Virus record (IMG/VR): IMGVR_UViG_3300034072_001808 | Coordinates: 1-39,558 of that record | DNA from: a virus | Reading direction: 5' to 3' (one strand) | Length of the DNA stretch: 39,558 bases | Part shown: piece by piece, positions 12,532 through 19,995 of the stretch | Layout: every line of letters begins with the position of its first letter | Position numbering within the stretch: position 1 is the stretch's first letter | Made by a program: the position numbers and the translations under genes | The notes under the pieces: model-generated | The model's input: only the letters and a program-made list of their open reading frames with translations | Told to the model about the DNA's origin: nothing | Databases searched by the model: none

Positions 12532-12948
12532 ATGAAATTCTGGCAAAAATACAAAGCTAAAAGAGAGTTAGAAAGGAAATTAAAAAAAGCTAGATTTATT
12601 AATTTTTATGGAGTTTTTGAAATTGATTTTAGTCTCGGTGAAATTAAAGAAACGATTAAACTTGATCTTATTGCAGAAGATACTTATTATAATGAATATT
12701 GGATTGTTATTAAATATGAGAATTTTGTAAAAAGAAAATTTTATATTTGTCATGGTAGATTCTCGGCAACAAGAGATAGATATTATGAAGAACTTCTTGA
12801 TTTTCTAAATAGTGAAAAATATACAGAAAGATTAAACTATTACAATCAATTAAAATATGGTCAAGATGTATCTAAATTAGAATTGGTATCAAAAAAAGAC
12901 ACGGGAACAAATGAGGGCAATATTATTAACTTAAGTGATTATAGATGA
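12532..12948 (+). CDS. Hypothetical protein, 138 aa
   Basis: Unrecognised; a basic helical N-terminus, then a beta-rich middle with many aromatic residues. Its last bases overlap the VRR-NUC gene start (ATGA), so the two are co-translated. Confidence 0.75.
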   Translation: MKFWQKYKAKRELERKLKKARFINFYGVFEIDFSLGEIKETIKLDLIAEDTYYNEYWIVIKYENFVKRKFYICHGRFSATRDRYYEELLDFLNSEKYTERLNYYNQLKYGQDVSKLELVSKKDTGTNEGNIINLSDYR

Positions 12949-13541
12949 ACTATTATAGAAAAAAACCAGTTATAGCAAATAAAACAACCGAATATATTGA
13001 TATTAAAAATATTGATAAATTAGTGCCAAAAGAATTTTTGCCAAAAATTAATTTATTGTTTAATAAAGATATTCCAAAAGAGCCTAAAACGGCTGATGAT
13101 TTACTTATTTATGAATTTGCAAAATCAAAAGAAAGCGATATACAACAATATTTTTATAATGAATCAAAGCTATTACAACAAGAGTTAAAGCAAATAAGTA
13201 AATTTAACGAATTTGAATTTGTGCAAAATGATAATGGCGATAGCTCGGCTGGTAATCTAAGTCAAGTTCAAAGAATAGCTTTGTTTAAAAGAAAAAAAGC
13301 TGAAGGTTCAAGAAAAGGTTTTCCAGACATTTCAATGTATCTCTATAATAATAAATTAACTTTTAGAGATACTATTTTTTGTGAAGTAAAGAAAATTGGA
13401 TCGCCGAGCGAGATACATTTAAGCAAAGAGCAATTGGATTGGTTTTTAAAGCTAAATTCAATGAGTTTCGATGCTTACATTACCAATAACCCTATTTTCT
13501 TTAAAAATGTGGTTCTTGGTGAAATTAAAAAAAATTTTTAG
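12945..13541 (+). CDS. VRR-NUC domain nuclease
   Basis: 198 aa. The C-terminal half shows a VRR-NUC pattern: E64-SDIQQYF, N97-G-D, GFPD (125-128), then E147-V-K149 and LSKEQLDWF. These are restriction-enzyme-fold nucleases, including Holliday-junction resolvases, which cut branched DNA with a metal ion. About 50 N-terminal residues are extra. Next to RecT and the exonuclease it would resolve recombination or replication intermediates before packaging. Confident on fold, less on exact substrate. Confidence 0.85.
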   Translation: MNYYRKKPVIANKTTEYIDIKNIDKLVPKEFLPKINLLFNKDIPKEPKTADDLLIYEFAKSKESDIQQYFYNESKLLQQELKQISKFNEFEFVQNDNGDSSAGNLSQVQRIALFKRKKAEGSRKGFPDISMYLYNNKLTFRDTIFCEVKKIGSPSEIHLSKEQLDWFLKLNSMSFDAYITNNPIFFKNVVLGEIKKNF

Positions 13542-13549
13542 AGGTTTAA

Positions 13550-13810
13550 ATGGAAAAATTAAAATATTATTTAAAAAAAATAAAAAATAATGCAAAAGTT
13601 TTTTATGATGAAAAAACTTATGAAAAAGAATCTAAAGGCTATAGTTTGGTCGCTCTTGCACCTTTGGTTTGTACAACGATTGGGGTAATCACACCATTAA
13701 CAATAATTTCATATAATATTTTAAATGGGGAACCATTATTATATGCTTGTTGTATATTTTGGGCTTTGGTGTTATGCTGGATTTTAGCAATCCTTTTTCG
13801 CGATTTATAA
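13550..13810 (+). CDS. Small two-helix membrane protein, 86 aa
   Basis: A basic, helical N-terminal third is followed by two hydrophobic helices (about residues 33-54 and 60-82). It has AGAGG upstream of the ATG, a modest Shine-Dalgarno. It lies between the nuclease and the possible toxin-antitoxin pair. Function unknown. Confidence 0.68.
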   Translation: MEKLKYYLKKIKNNAKVFYDEKTYEKESKGYSLVALAPLVCTTIGVITPLTIISYNILNGEPLLYACCIFWALVLCWILAILFRDL

Positions 13811-13873
13811 TTAGAGATTTAACCATAGAGACAAATTATTTTGTTTCTACAAATGCAATTATTTATAGAGACA

Positions 13874-14011
13874 ATGAAATATATTATAGAATACAAAGAG
13901 CGAGGTTATAAATATACAACCGAAATAAAGGTGACTTCTCAAAGGGAGGCGATGGAAATTTTTGCAGAAAAATATCCAAACGGTAAAATTTTAAATATAA
14001 AAAAATTATGA
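13874..14011 (+). CDS. Short protein, 45 aa
   Basis: A frame from ATG 13874 to TGA 14009-14011 whose stop overlaps the next start (ATGA), good evidence that it is translated. The sequence begins KYIIEYKERGYKYTTEIKV, with alternating strand-like residues followed by a helix. Family unknown. It opens a three-gene coupled block (13874, 14008, 14234). Confidence 0.65.
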   Translation: MKYIIEYKERGYKYTTEIKVTSQREAMEIFAEKYPNGKILNIKKL

Positions 14012-14247
14012 TATTATATTTAATAAAGGGATATTGTGATTTAATTTTAGATAAGCAAAACACCATTTATTGGAACATTAAAAAAAACGAGGCATTTTTT
14101 TTAAATCATAGAGAAATAATTTTTTTTTATGATATTATTGAGTTTGTAGATTTTTTTTTATATTTAGCAAAACAAAAAGATAGAAAAGTTTCTAATTTTG
14201 GAGCCAGTATTTTAAAAGAATTTTACAAATATTATGACGAGATATAG
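14008..14247 (+). CDS. Possible toxin partner of Panacea-domain protein
   Basis: 79 aa, unrecognised, aromatic and hydrophobic in the middle (IIFFYDIIEFVDFFLYL). It overlaps the Panacea-domain gene by 14 nt and the 45-aa gene by 4 nt. Panacea antitoxins pair with many unrelated small toxins encoded next door, so position alone makes it a toxin candidate. The hydrophobic stretch would fit membrane action. Not demonstrated. Confidence 0.5.
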   Translation: MILYLIKGYCDLILDKQNTIYWNIKKNEAFFLNHREIIFFYDIIEFVDFFLYLAKQKDRKVSNFGASILKEFYKYYDEI

Positions 14248-14698
14248 CTCATTGCATGTTGCTAATAAGATTATCGATTTAGCTCATGAAAAAAAGGAAG
14301 AAATAGCACCCTTAAAATTAATTAAGCTTGTTTATATTTGCCATGGCTGGTGTTTAGCCTTAAATAATAGACCCCTTATTTTTGAAGATGTAATGGCTTG
14401 GAAATATGGCCCAGTTATACCAGAATTATATAGAGAGGTTAAAAAGTATAAAGTTGACAATATCACTCAAAAAATAGACCTAAACGACAATGTTAAATTT
14501 ATAGATGAAGATAATGATTTAATTGAAGAAGTTTACCACAAATATTCTAAATTTAGTGCGGTTGAATTATCGGCAATGACTCACAAAAAAGATACACCTT
14601 GGTATTTAATTTGGAATAGAAATAATTGGGGGATTATTCCTAATGATAAAATTAGAAATTATTATATTAATTTACTAAAATCTTGTGAAAGCTTGTGA
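14234..14698 (+). CDS. Panacea (DUF4065, SocA/GepA-like) antitoxin-type protein
   Basis: 154 aa showing the DUF4065 signature: VANKIIDLA, LKLIKLVYICHGWCLAL, then FEDVMAWKYGPVIPELY, and late LSAMTHKKDTPWYLIW. In this family GepA-like proteins act as antitoxins and Caulobacter SocA delivers its toxin SocB to ClpXP. It lies at the end of the rightward operon next to the convergent junction, a common place for accessory genes. Family identification is strong; the toxin partner is uncertain. Confidence 0.88.
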   Translation: MTRYSSLHVANKIIDLAHEKKEEIAPLKLIKLVYICHGWCLALNNRPLIFEDVMAWKYGPVIPELYREVKKYKVDNITQKIDLNDNVKFIDEDNDLIEEVYHKYSKFSAVELSAMTHKKDTPWYLIWNRNNWGIIPNDKIRNYYINLLKSCESL

Positions 14699-14979
14699 GA
14701 GTAGGTCGCAATTAAATAAAAATCGCACAAAATCATATTTAAAAACACTGCCAAGCCAATAAAATCAAGGGTCTGATTTTACTAATTTTTACTAATAATT
14801 GGAATTTTTTTGGATTCAGTATTTGCAAGGGTTGGAAGGGGTTTTATTACTTTTTTATTCTTTTTTTTTACCCTATTTTACCCTATTTTATTCTTTTTTT
14901 TAGTAATAAATTTCTTGATTTTTTATTTTTAAAGTGCAAAATATTAATCAATAGTGCCTGCCACCGCTTCTTGATAAAA
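14699..14979. other. Convergent intergenic junction
   Basis: 281 bp between the rightward operon and the end of the leftward late operon. It holds a hairpin (AAAATCA at 14761-14767 with TGATTTT at 14774-14780), long T runs and a doubled ACCCTATTTT unit near 14870-14890. No gene is seen. It probably contains termination signals for one or both strands, but no textbook terminator stands out. Confidence 0.5.
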
Positions 14980-15516
14980 CTAGCGCACCAGGGCAGGACA
15001 TTTTTCTAATATATTATCAATAACTATCCTCTCTCTATCATCAATTGACAAGCCCCATTCTTGCTTAATAATAAGCCATCGCTTGATATATTCGCAATGA
15101 TATTCTCTATTAGCTGGCAACCAATCGGCTGGGTCTTTATCACCTTTTGACCTGTTTTGCTTAAGACTAACCGCAATTAATGTCTCTTTGTTTTTTAAAT
15201 CATTTGCATAAGCTTGTTTTTTTTCTTTAGTCCATTTATCACCCCCACTTCTGTCAACCTCCGCAAGTGGCACAAAATGGTCAATATCGAGTTGTTTTGG
15301 ATTTGTGAAAGACTCACCAGAATACTGGTCGTCCCAATATCCAGAAATAACCTTGCAACCTTTTTTGTCGAGTATCGGAGTTATTTTGCTTTGTCTAATT
15401 AATACTTCTTGTCTAGTGTCTTGACAATCTTTGTCAGCATCAATCCACGAGCCATAATCGGCACGGGTAAAGCCCATTAGTAATAAAATAATTGCCAAAA
15501 TCATTGATATTTTCAT
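14980..15516 (-). CDS. Exported HNH nuclease (DUF1524-type)
   Basis: 178 aa from the ATG at 15516, which overlaps the endolysin stop as TAATG; a start 7 codons upstream is possible. An N-terminal hydrophobic signal sequence (about residues 2-18) precedes the mature part. The nuclease core has D-I-D-H (77-80), VPLAEV, ANDLKN, N121-R-S-K-G-D and DPADW (128-132), matching secreted HNH nucleases with His80 as probable general base and Asn121 in the motif. Four or more Cys residues fit an exported protein. Found at the end of the lysis genes, it may act in the periplasm or on released DNA at lysis. Confidence 0.85.
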   Translation of the reverse strand: MKISMILAIILLLMGFTRADYGSWIDADKDCQDTRQEVLIRQSKITPILDKKGCKVISGYWDDQYSGESFTNPKQLDIDHFVPLAEVDRSGGDKWTKEKKQAYANDLKNKETLIAVSLKQNRSKGDKDPADWLPANREYHCEYIKRWLIIKQEWGLSIDDRERIVIDNILEKCPALVR

Positions 15517-15974
15517 TATAATTTTTTTAATTCCCATTTTTTAGTTTCTTCGTTGAATTTAGCAAATGCCACTTCGTAGCGGTTTAGCTCGTCTCTTATT
15601 TTTATACCAAAATGTAAAACATTATTTTCAATCAATAATTGATCAAAACTAATACCAGTTGAAACAACAAGCTCACAAGACTCTTGCGGGGTCTTTCCAG
15701 AAAACAAGAAATCACAAGCTAAACCTTGGCAGTGTGCGGATTTTGGCGAACCTTTTATTGCTTTGTTTAACTCGTGGCTTCGATAAGCAGAAGTTATGAT
15801 AATTGGCAAGTTTATTTTATCTCTTAAAAACTGCATTTTATCAGCTAATTTCATTAAACAAACCCTTGCCGATTGTGGCGGGATATTATTTATTTTTAAC
15901 CTATTAGCGGTTGCGGATTTATAAAAATCATCTGGATTAAAATTTTTTCTTTGCAAATCTTTTAATTCTAGCAT
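15516..15974 (-). CDS. M15-family peptidase endolysin
   Basis: 152 aa with the M15A zinc-peptidase pattern: SAYRS (62-66), S-A-H81, G84-L-A-C-D88, and L-H121-F-G. H81, D88 and H121 should bind zinc. These enzymes cut peptide cross-links in peptidoglycan. No signal peptide is visible, so it should need a holin to reach the wall. It lies just downstream of the spanin pair and before the exported nuclease. Confidence 0.88.
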   Translation of the reverse strand: MLELKDLQRKNFNPDDFYKSATANRLKINNIPPQSARVCLMKLADKMQFLRDKINLPIIITSAYRSHELNKAIKGSPKSAHCQGLACDFLFSGKTPQESCELVVSTGISFDQLLIENNVLHFGIKIRDELNRYEVAFAKFNEETKKWELKKL

Positions 15975-15975
15975 T

Positions 15976-16248
15976 TTATTTTTTAATATAATTATTAAAA
16001 CATTTATCTCTTGCTACATTATCAACAATACAACCACATCTTTTAACTGCTCTCATATTGATTAAAGCACTAAAAGTCTCAACACTTATCTTGCTTGTAT
16101 CTTTTCTTAATTGGCTTATTTCTGGCACAATTAACAAATCGCAAAAACCTTCGCAACCATTACTCACTAGCTTCGATTTGGTCGAGCAACTCCATACGAT
16201 ACTTAATATCAGGATTAGCAATAATTTTTTTTTCAATAATTTTAACAT
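15976..16248 (-). CDS. Outer-membrane spanin-like lipoprotein (Rz1-type)
   Basis: 90 aa. A basic start and hydrophobic segment (residues 9-19) lead to a lipobox I-V-W-S-C with the acylated Cys at 21. The mature part is short, with four further Cys. It overlaps the Rz-like gene by 89 nt in another frame, the classic Rz/Rz1 arrangement. The pair would span the periplasm and fuse the membranes in the last step of lysis. The mature part lacks the Pro-rich stretch of lambda Rz1. Confidence 0.78.
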   Translation of the reverse strand: MLKLLKKKLLLILILSIVWSCSTKSKLVSNGCEGFCDLLIVPEISQLRKDTSKISVETFSALINMRAVKRCGCIVDNVARDKCFNNYIKK

Positions 16249-16411
16249 TTTCTTTTGAATTTTTTATTAAATTTTTGTTTTGAATTTCAATTTGTTTAAA
16301 AGCCTCTAAATCAGCTTTGCACTCTTCGGCTTTTAATACATATTCTAAACCCATCTTAATAATTGATAGGGCTAAAGCGACAATAATTCCTGCAATAATT
16401 TTATTTCTCAT
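16160..16411 (-). CDS. Inner-membrane spanin-like protein (Rz-type)
   Basis: 83 aa with one N-terminal transmembrane helix (about residues 5-26) followed by a Lys/Glu-rich coiled coil. This is the topology of inner-membrane spanins, though shorter than lambda Rz (153 aa). Its 3' half contains the start of the lipoprotein gene. The start overlaps the 55-aa membrane gene by 11 nt. Confidence 0.75.
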   Translation of the reverse strand: MRNKIIAGIIVALALSIIKMGLEYVLKAEECKADLEAFKQIEIQNKNLIKNSKENVKIIEKKIIANPDIKYRMELLDQIEASE

Positions 16412-16568
16412 GTTTTAAAAAATTTTCGATATTTTTAATATTGTTTAATAAATGTTCATATTCTCTTTTTTGTCCAATTTTTAATTTACAAATTTCGATG
16501 TAATTATAAACTGCCAACATCGTGCCAGTTGTAAGAATTAAAAATATAGAAATTAAAATCAAGTTCAT
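16401..16568 (-). CDS. Small membrane coiled-coil protein, 55 aa
   Basis: ATG at 16568 overlaps the upstream stop (ATGA) and the frame ends at 16401. It has an N-terminal transmembrane helix (MNLILISIFLILTTGTMLAV) then a helical charged tail. It lies inside the lysis block. It could be a second holin-type or accessory lysis protein. Assigned from position, coupling and the membrane segment only. Confidence 0.65.
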   Translation of the reverse strand: MNLILISIFLILTTGTMLAVYNYIEICKLKIGQKREYEHLLNNIKNIENFLKHEK

Positions 16569-17230
16569 TTTTTTATCGGCAAATTTTCTTTAAATTTATT
16601 AAGCAAATATTTTGCATTTTCGCAAGGTTCTTTACTCCAGCTGGTTAATGATACTGAATAAATAATATTCTTCTCATAATTATTAACTGCTGTTAAAAAT
16701 AAATATTTCATCTCACCATTTTTATAATGTATTGATTTTTCTAATAAAGCCTTGATTGTCGGGTAATTATCAAGGTCAAATTCAGGTAAATAAATTTTTT
16801 CGGCATCTTCTTGATTAGCTAATTTTTGCAAATAAGCATAAGTTTTTGAATCGACTAAATAATCGCCAGCAAATGGGAATTGATCGGCGGTTAAATCAAC
16901 AATGCAGTTGCTTGGATTAATCTTAAAGTCGCAACTCATTATTTCTTTAAATTTGGCATAATAGTCAGTTTTAATGTCTGTTGATATTGTAGATATACCG
17001 ATTGCATGTTTATTGCCACATTTTGATAAAACTTGCTTAATGCCCTCTTTTATTGTTGTATCTTCTTTATTATCCTTGTAAATCGAATTGTCAGCATAAA
17101 TTGATAATCCTTTATATAACAAAAAAACACTAAACAAGAAAATAGAACAGATAATTGAAACTATTTTGTATTCTTTAAAATATTTTAAAAGCGAAAAAAC
17201 AATATTGATTTTTGTTAAAATTTCAAACAT
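16565..17230 (-). CDS. Single-pass membrane protein in lysis block, 221 aa
   Basis: One transmembrane helix at about residues 25-47, then a roughly 170-aa domain with several Cys, probably periplasmic. I do not recognise the domain. It overlaps both neighbours by one or a few bases, so it is part of the lysis operon. Confidence 0.75.
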   Translation of the reverse strand: MFEILTKINIVFSLLKYFKEYKIVSIICSIFLFSVFLLYKGLSIYADNSIYKDNKEDTTIKEGIKQVLSKCGNKHAIGISTISTDIKTDYYAKFKEIMSCDFKINPSNCIVDLTADQFPFAGDYLVDSKTYAYLQKLANQEDAEKIYLPEFDLDNYPTIKALLEKSIHYKNGEMKYLFLTAVNNYEKNIIYSVSLTSWSKEPCENAKYLLNKFKENLPIKK

Positions 17231-17844
17231 TATTCAAATATATCTAATTTAATTAATTCATTTGGCGAAATAATGCCACTTGGAATTTGCTTAATTACTC
17301 CCATTTTTTTATAGCAATGTAATATGTGCATCGAACAAATATTTTGCTTGCTTTTACCTAATTTTTTTAAAATAAATTTTGGCAAAATTTTCTCAAAAAA
17401 TTCAGCGGCGAAGAAAAATTGAAGATAGTTATATTTCTTGCCCACTTGTGATTTAGCATCTTCAATGCCGATTTTGATTTGGTCGGCTGTTAATGGTGTT
17501 TTAAGATTTTTAAGAATTATATCTTCATAATTATTTAAGCGATCAGCGAGCCACAATTCTTCATCGGTGATGCCAGAAAAAAAGAGATGATCGTTAAATT
17601 TAACAATTTTAACTCGAATATACTTGCCATTGCTAAAGCCATTTTCTGACAAGTAAAACTCGCATGAATTTTTTTCGCGATTAATATTTAAACATAATCC
17701 AACATGCACTGGCGGGTTCTCACCTTTAACTTCTTGCGAAAAAAAAGGAATAATTTTTGTATACCATTTTTTCTTAGAATAAAAAGCGAGGGTTGTCCCT
17801 TCTTTTAACTCTTCTGCAATCTTTTTAATTTTATCCATTTCCAT
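17230..17844 (-). CDS. Permuted NlpC/P60 (YiiX/LRAT-like) hydrolase
   Basis: 204 aa from the ATG at 17844 (MEMDKIKK). A longer frame reaches 17904 but overlaps the holin gene more. The circularly permuted papain-like pattern is visible: an N-terminal P-V-H47-V-G-L segment and a C-terminal N-I-C170-S-M-H segment, giving a His/Cys pair. Such proteins (YiiX/YebB group) can cleave amide or ester bonds in cell-wall peptides or lipids. Position between holin and spanins suggests a second envelope-degrading enzyme, or an acyltransferase. Confidence 0.72.
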   Translation of the reverse strand: MEMDKIKKIAEELKEGTTLAFYSKKKWYTKIIPFFSQEVKGENPPVHVGLCLNINREKNSCEFYLSENGFSNGKYIRVKIVKFNDHLFFSGITDEELWLADRLNNYEDIILKNLKTPLTADQIKIGIEDAKSQVGKKYNYLQFFFAAEFFEKILPKFILKKLGKSKQNICSMHILHCYKKMGVIKQIPSGIISPNELIKLDIFE

Positions 17845-18100
17845 TGTCTTTATTTTTAAATCTTTTTTCAAAAATTGTTGAGCCGACAAGCCCAACACCA
17901 CCATAAATCAAATCTCTAATTAATGTTGTATTGTTGGCTTGAATTTCTTTCTCAGATAAACAAGCATTGTAAATTAGATAACCTGCTAAACTAATCATTA
18001 GAAAGCCCGTTAATCGCTTACTAGACAATGTCCCTTGCGGACTTACAAATAATGAGAATATTGTTTTAAAGAATTTTTTTAGTGCATTTGCAAAATCCAT
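17831..18100 (-). CDS. Probable holin
   Basis: 89 aa from the ATG at 18100, which shares a base with the upstream stop (TAATG) and has GGGAG about 9 nt upstream. The N-terminal helix (MDFANALKKFFKTIFSLFV) is amphipathic. Two hydrophobic segments follow (about 27-44 and 56-74), with a basic tail. Size, topology and place directly before the lysis enzymes fit a holin. A second in-frame ATG five codons upstream (MGEKI) gives a dual-start layout like lambda S. Confidence 0.65.
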   Translation of the reverse strand: MDFANALKKFFKTIFSLFVSPQGTLSSKRLTGFLMISLAGYLIYNACLSEKEIQANNTTLIRDLIYGGVGLVGSTIFEKRFKNKDNGNG

Positions 18101-18627
18101 TATTTTTTCTCCCATTTGATTGCTTCAACTTCTTCAATTGTTTTAGCATCATTTATTTTTGCCAATAGTTGGTCTCTATATTGAAAATTACTTGTATTTC
18201 TTAACGATAAATGAGCGACAATGTTTTGAGCAAGGGCTGGAGTCAATTGAATTGCAATTTGCTCGCCAGTTTTGGCATTTTTAGTGGAGTATCGAGTGTT
18301 AATTTTACTCATAAGAGTTGAAAATAAAATAGTATTCGGATCGCTTGCTGGGTTGCTCGGGTGTCTTGTTGTTTTAAACTCAAAACTAACCAATTCACCA
18401 AGCGAACCATTTTCGTTCATCAAATATCCCTGATTAATAGTTGACTCAATGTTTTTTTGGTCGTTAATTGCTTTTATTTCAGCAATTTTTTCATTTTTTG
18501 CTTTTTTGAGTAAATAACTTTTACCTTCTTCGGTATTTGAAATATCAATCCAATCATTAAAATAATCGCCTAATATTTCAGTATCAGAAAATTCTTTTAT
18601 TTCGTTTCCTTTTTTTAATATTTTCAT
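18100..18627 (-). CDS. DUF4376-type tail-fibre-associated protein
   Basis: 175 aa. The C-terminal half has the DUF4376 pattern: IQLTPALAQNIVAHL, then YRDQLLAKINDAKTIEEVEAI. Proteins of this kind sit next to phage tail fibres and are thought to be fibre-associated or assembly proteins. It directly follows the fibre gene. Confidence 0.75.
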   Translation of the reverse strand: MKILKKGNEIKEFSDTEILGDYFNDWIDISNTEEGKSYLLKKAKNEKIAEIKAINDQKNIESTINQGYLMNENGSLGELVSFEFKTTRHPSNPASDPNTILFSTLMSKINTRYSTKNAKTGEQIAIQLTPALAQNIVAHLSLRNTSNFQYRDQLLAKINDAKTIEEVEAIKWEKK

Positions 18628-18633
18628 ATTCTA

Positions 18634-19995
18634 TTATTTTATGTTATTATCGATAAATCCATTTAATTTTATTTCAAATATTCCTGTTGTGGATGTGTCC
18701 GTTGAAGGAGTTATTGCATCTACTGATTTGTATTGAAATTGACCAGATGAATTTAAACCTATTACAACATCAGGAACGGTGGCATAAGATGTTATTGAGG
18801 TATTTCTTAGGGTTATAACCTGTTTTTCTTGTAAAGACACTAAATCTTTAAATTTAATACTTCTACCATTTGTTTCGGATGACGGAATATTAAAATTTAA
18901 ATTTGTTATTGCTTCAATATTATCTTTTAACGGAACATTTGAAGAAGTCAAATTTGTGTAAGTTGAAGCAACCGTTCCACTAAATTCAGTTATTTGGCTA
19001 GCAAACAAAAATTTATTTTTATTTTGTTTAAAAGCAAGAATATTTCCACTTGAATCAGTTTTGACCATTCCACGATAAGAACCTTTATAACCAGCGGGAA
19101 TGTTTGCACCTGTAGGGCTTATGTCAAAACCAGCATCATTTATCGTGCCGTTTGTTATTGCAAATTCATAGTATTTTGTAGAATTTGCTTTTGTGCCAGA
19201 AAATAAACCGCCTTGATTTGTGCCAGCGACCCAAGAAGCATCTAGTCTTTTAATTAGAGTTGATGATAACAAAACTTGACCCGAACCATCATCAAGAGGG
19301 GCATTACCCGCACTAAAATCAAGGTCATTATTTGCATCACTAGCATTATTTGCAACGGTGATTGGGTTGTTGAGATAAGAAACACCTTGGTTGGTGGTGG
19401 TGGCTTTTGTTAAATTAGTAGCATTAAAATAAGCTTTTTCAGGATTTAATACAATCCAAGCATCGTTGGCAGAATTTCTTTGAAAATGATAAATACCATT
19501 AATAAATAAATCACTAGTTTCAACTGCAATTTCAGTTTTAGTGGCACTTAGTTTTTTAATAACTGCTGTAGTTGTTGGATTGGCAATTCCACTTATTTGT
19601 AAATAAGGGGTTGTTGTGGTGTTGGTTGCACTTATTTTAGCGGTAAATTGTTGAGTTGTTGCATAGGCAGTTATTGATGGAGAGGGTGTTAATGTATAAG
19701 CATCAGCTGTGCCTCCAGTTGTTCCTAAATAGGTAAATTGACCATCTTGCACTTGACCTAAAGCAATTGAGTCAGTTCTTGTTGTTCCATTTCCTAAGCC
19801 AGTAAATTTATAATTTGCCATTGGTATATTGGCAGAAATTGTAGTTTGCCCGTCTTTTGTAATACATTGAGATAAGCCAGTTGCTATTCCATCAAACTCA
19901 TTATCCATTCGACTTGCCATAATTTTAAAGCCGTTAGCCTTATCATTAACCCAGTTATAAATTCTATTAAATGTTCCTGATCCGTTAAATGCCAT
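18634..19995 (-). CDS. Tail fibre / receptor-binding protein
   Basis: 453 aa. Residues 1-60 match a common podophage fibre N-terminal module (FNGSGTFNRIYNWVNDKANG, then SRMDNEFDGIATGL and CITKDGQTT). The rest is Thr/Ser/Asn-rich and beta-repetitive, as in fibre shafts and tips. It should bind the host surface. It overlaps the ejection-protein gene by 11 nt. Confidence 0.88.
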   Translation of the reverse strand: MAFNGSGTFNRIYNWVNDKANGFKIMASRMDNEFDGIATGLSQCITKDGQTTISANIPMANYKFTGLGNGTTRTDSIALGQVQDGQFTYLGTTGGTADAYTLTPSPSITAYATTQQFTAKISATNTTTTPYLQISGIANPTTTAVIKKLSATKTEIAVETSDLFINGIYHFQRNSANDAWIVLNPEKAYFNATNLTKATTTNQGVSYLNNPITVANNASDANNDLDFSAGNAPLDDGSGQVLLSSTLIKRLDASWVAGTNQGGLFSGTKANSTKYYEFAITNGTINDAGFDISPTGANIPAGYKGSYRGMVKTDSSGNILAFKQNKNKFLFASQITEFSGTVASTYTNLTSSNVPLKDNIEAITNLNFNIPSSETNGRSIKFKDLVSLQEKQVITLRNTSITSYATVPDVVIGLNSSGQFQYKSVDAITPSTDTSTTGIFEIKLNGFIDNNIK

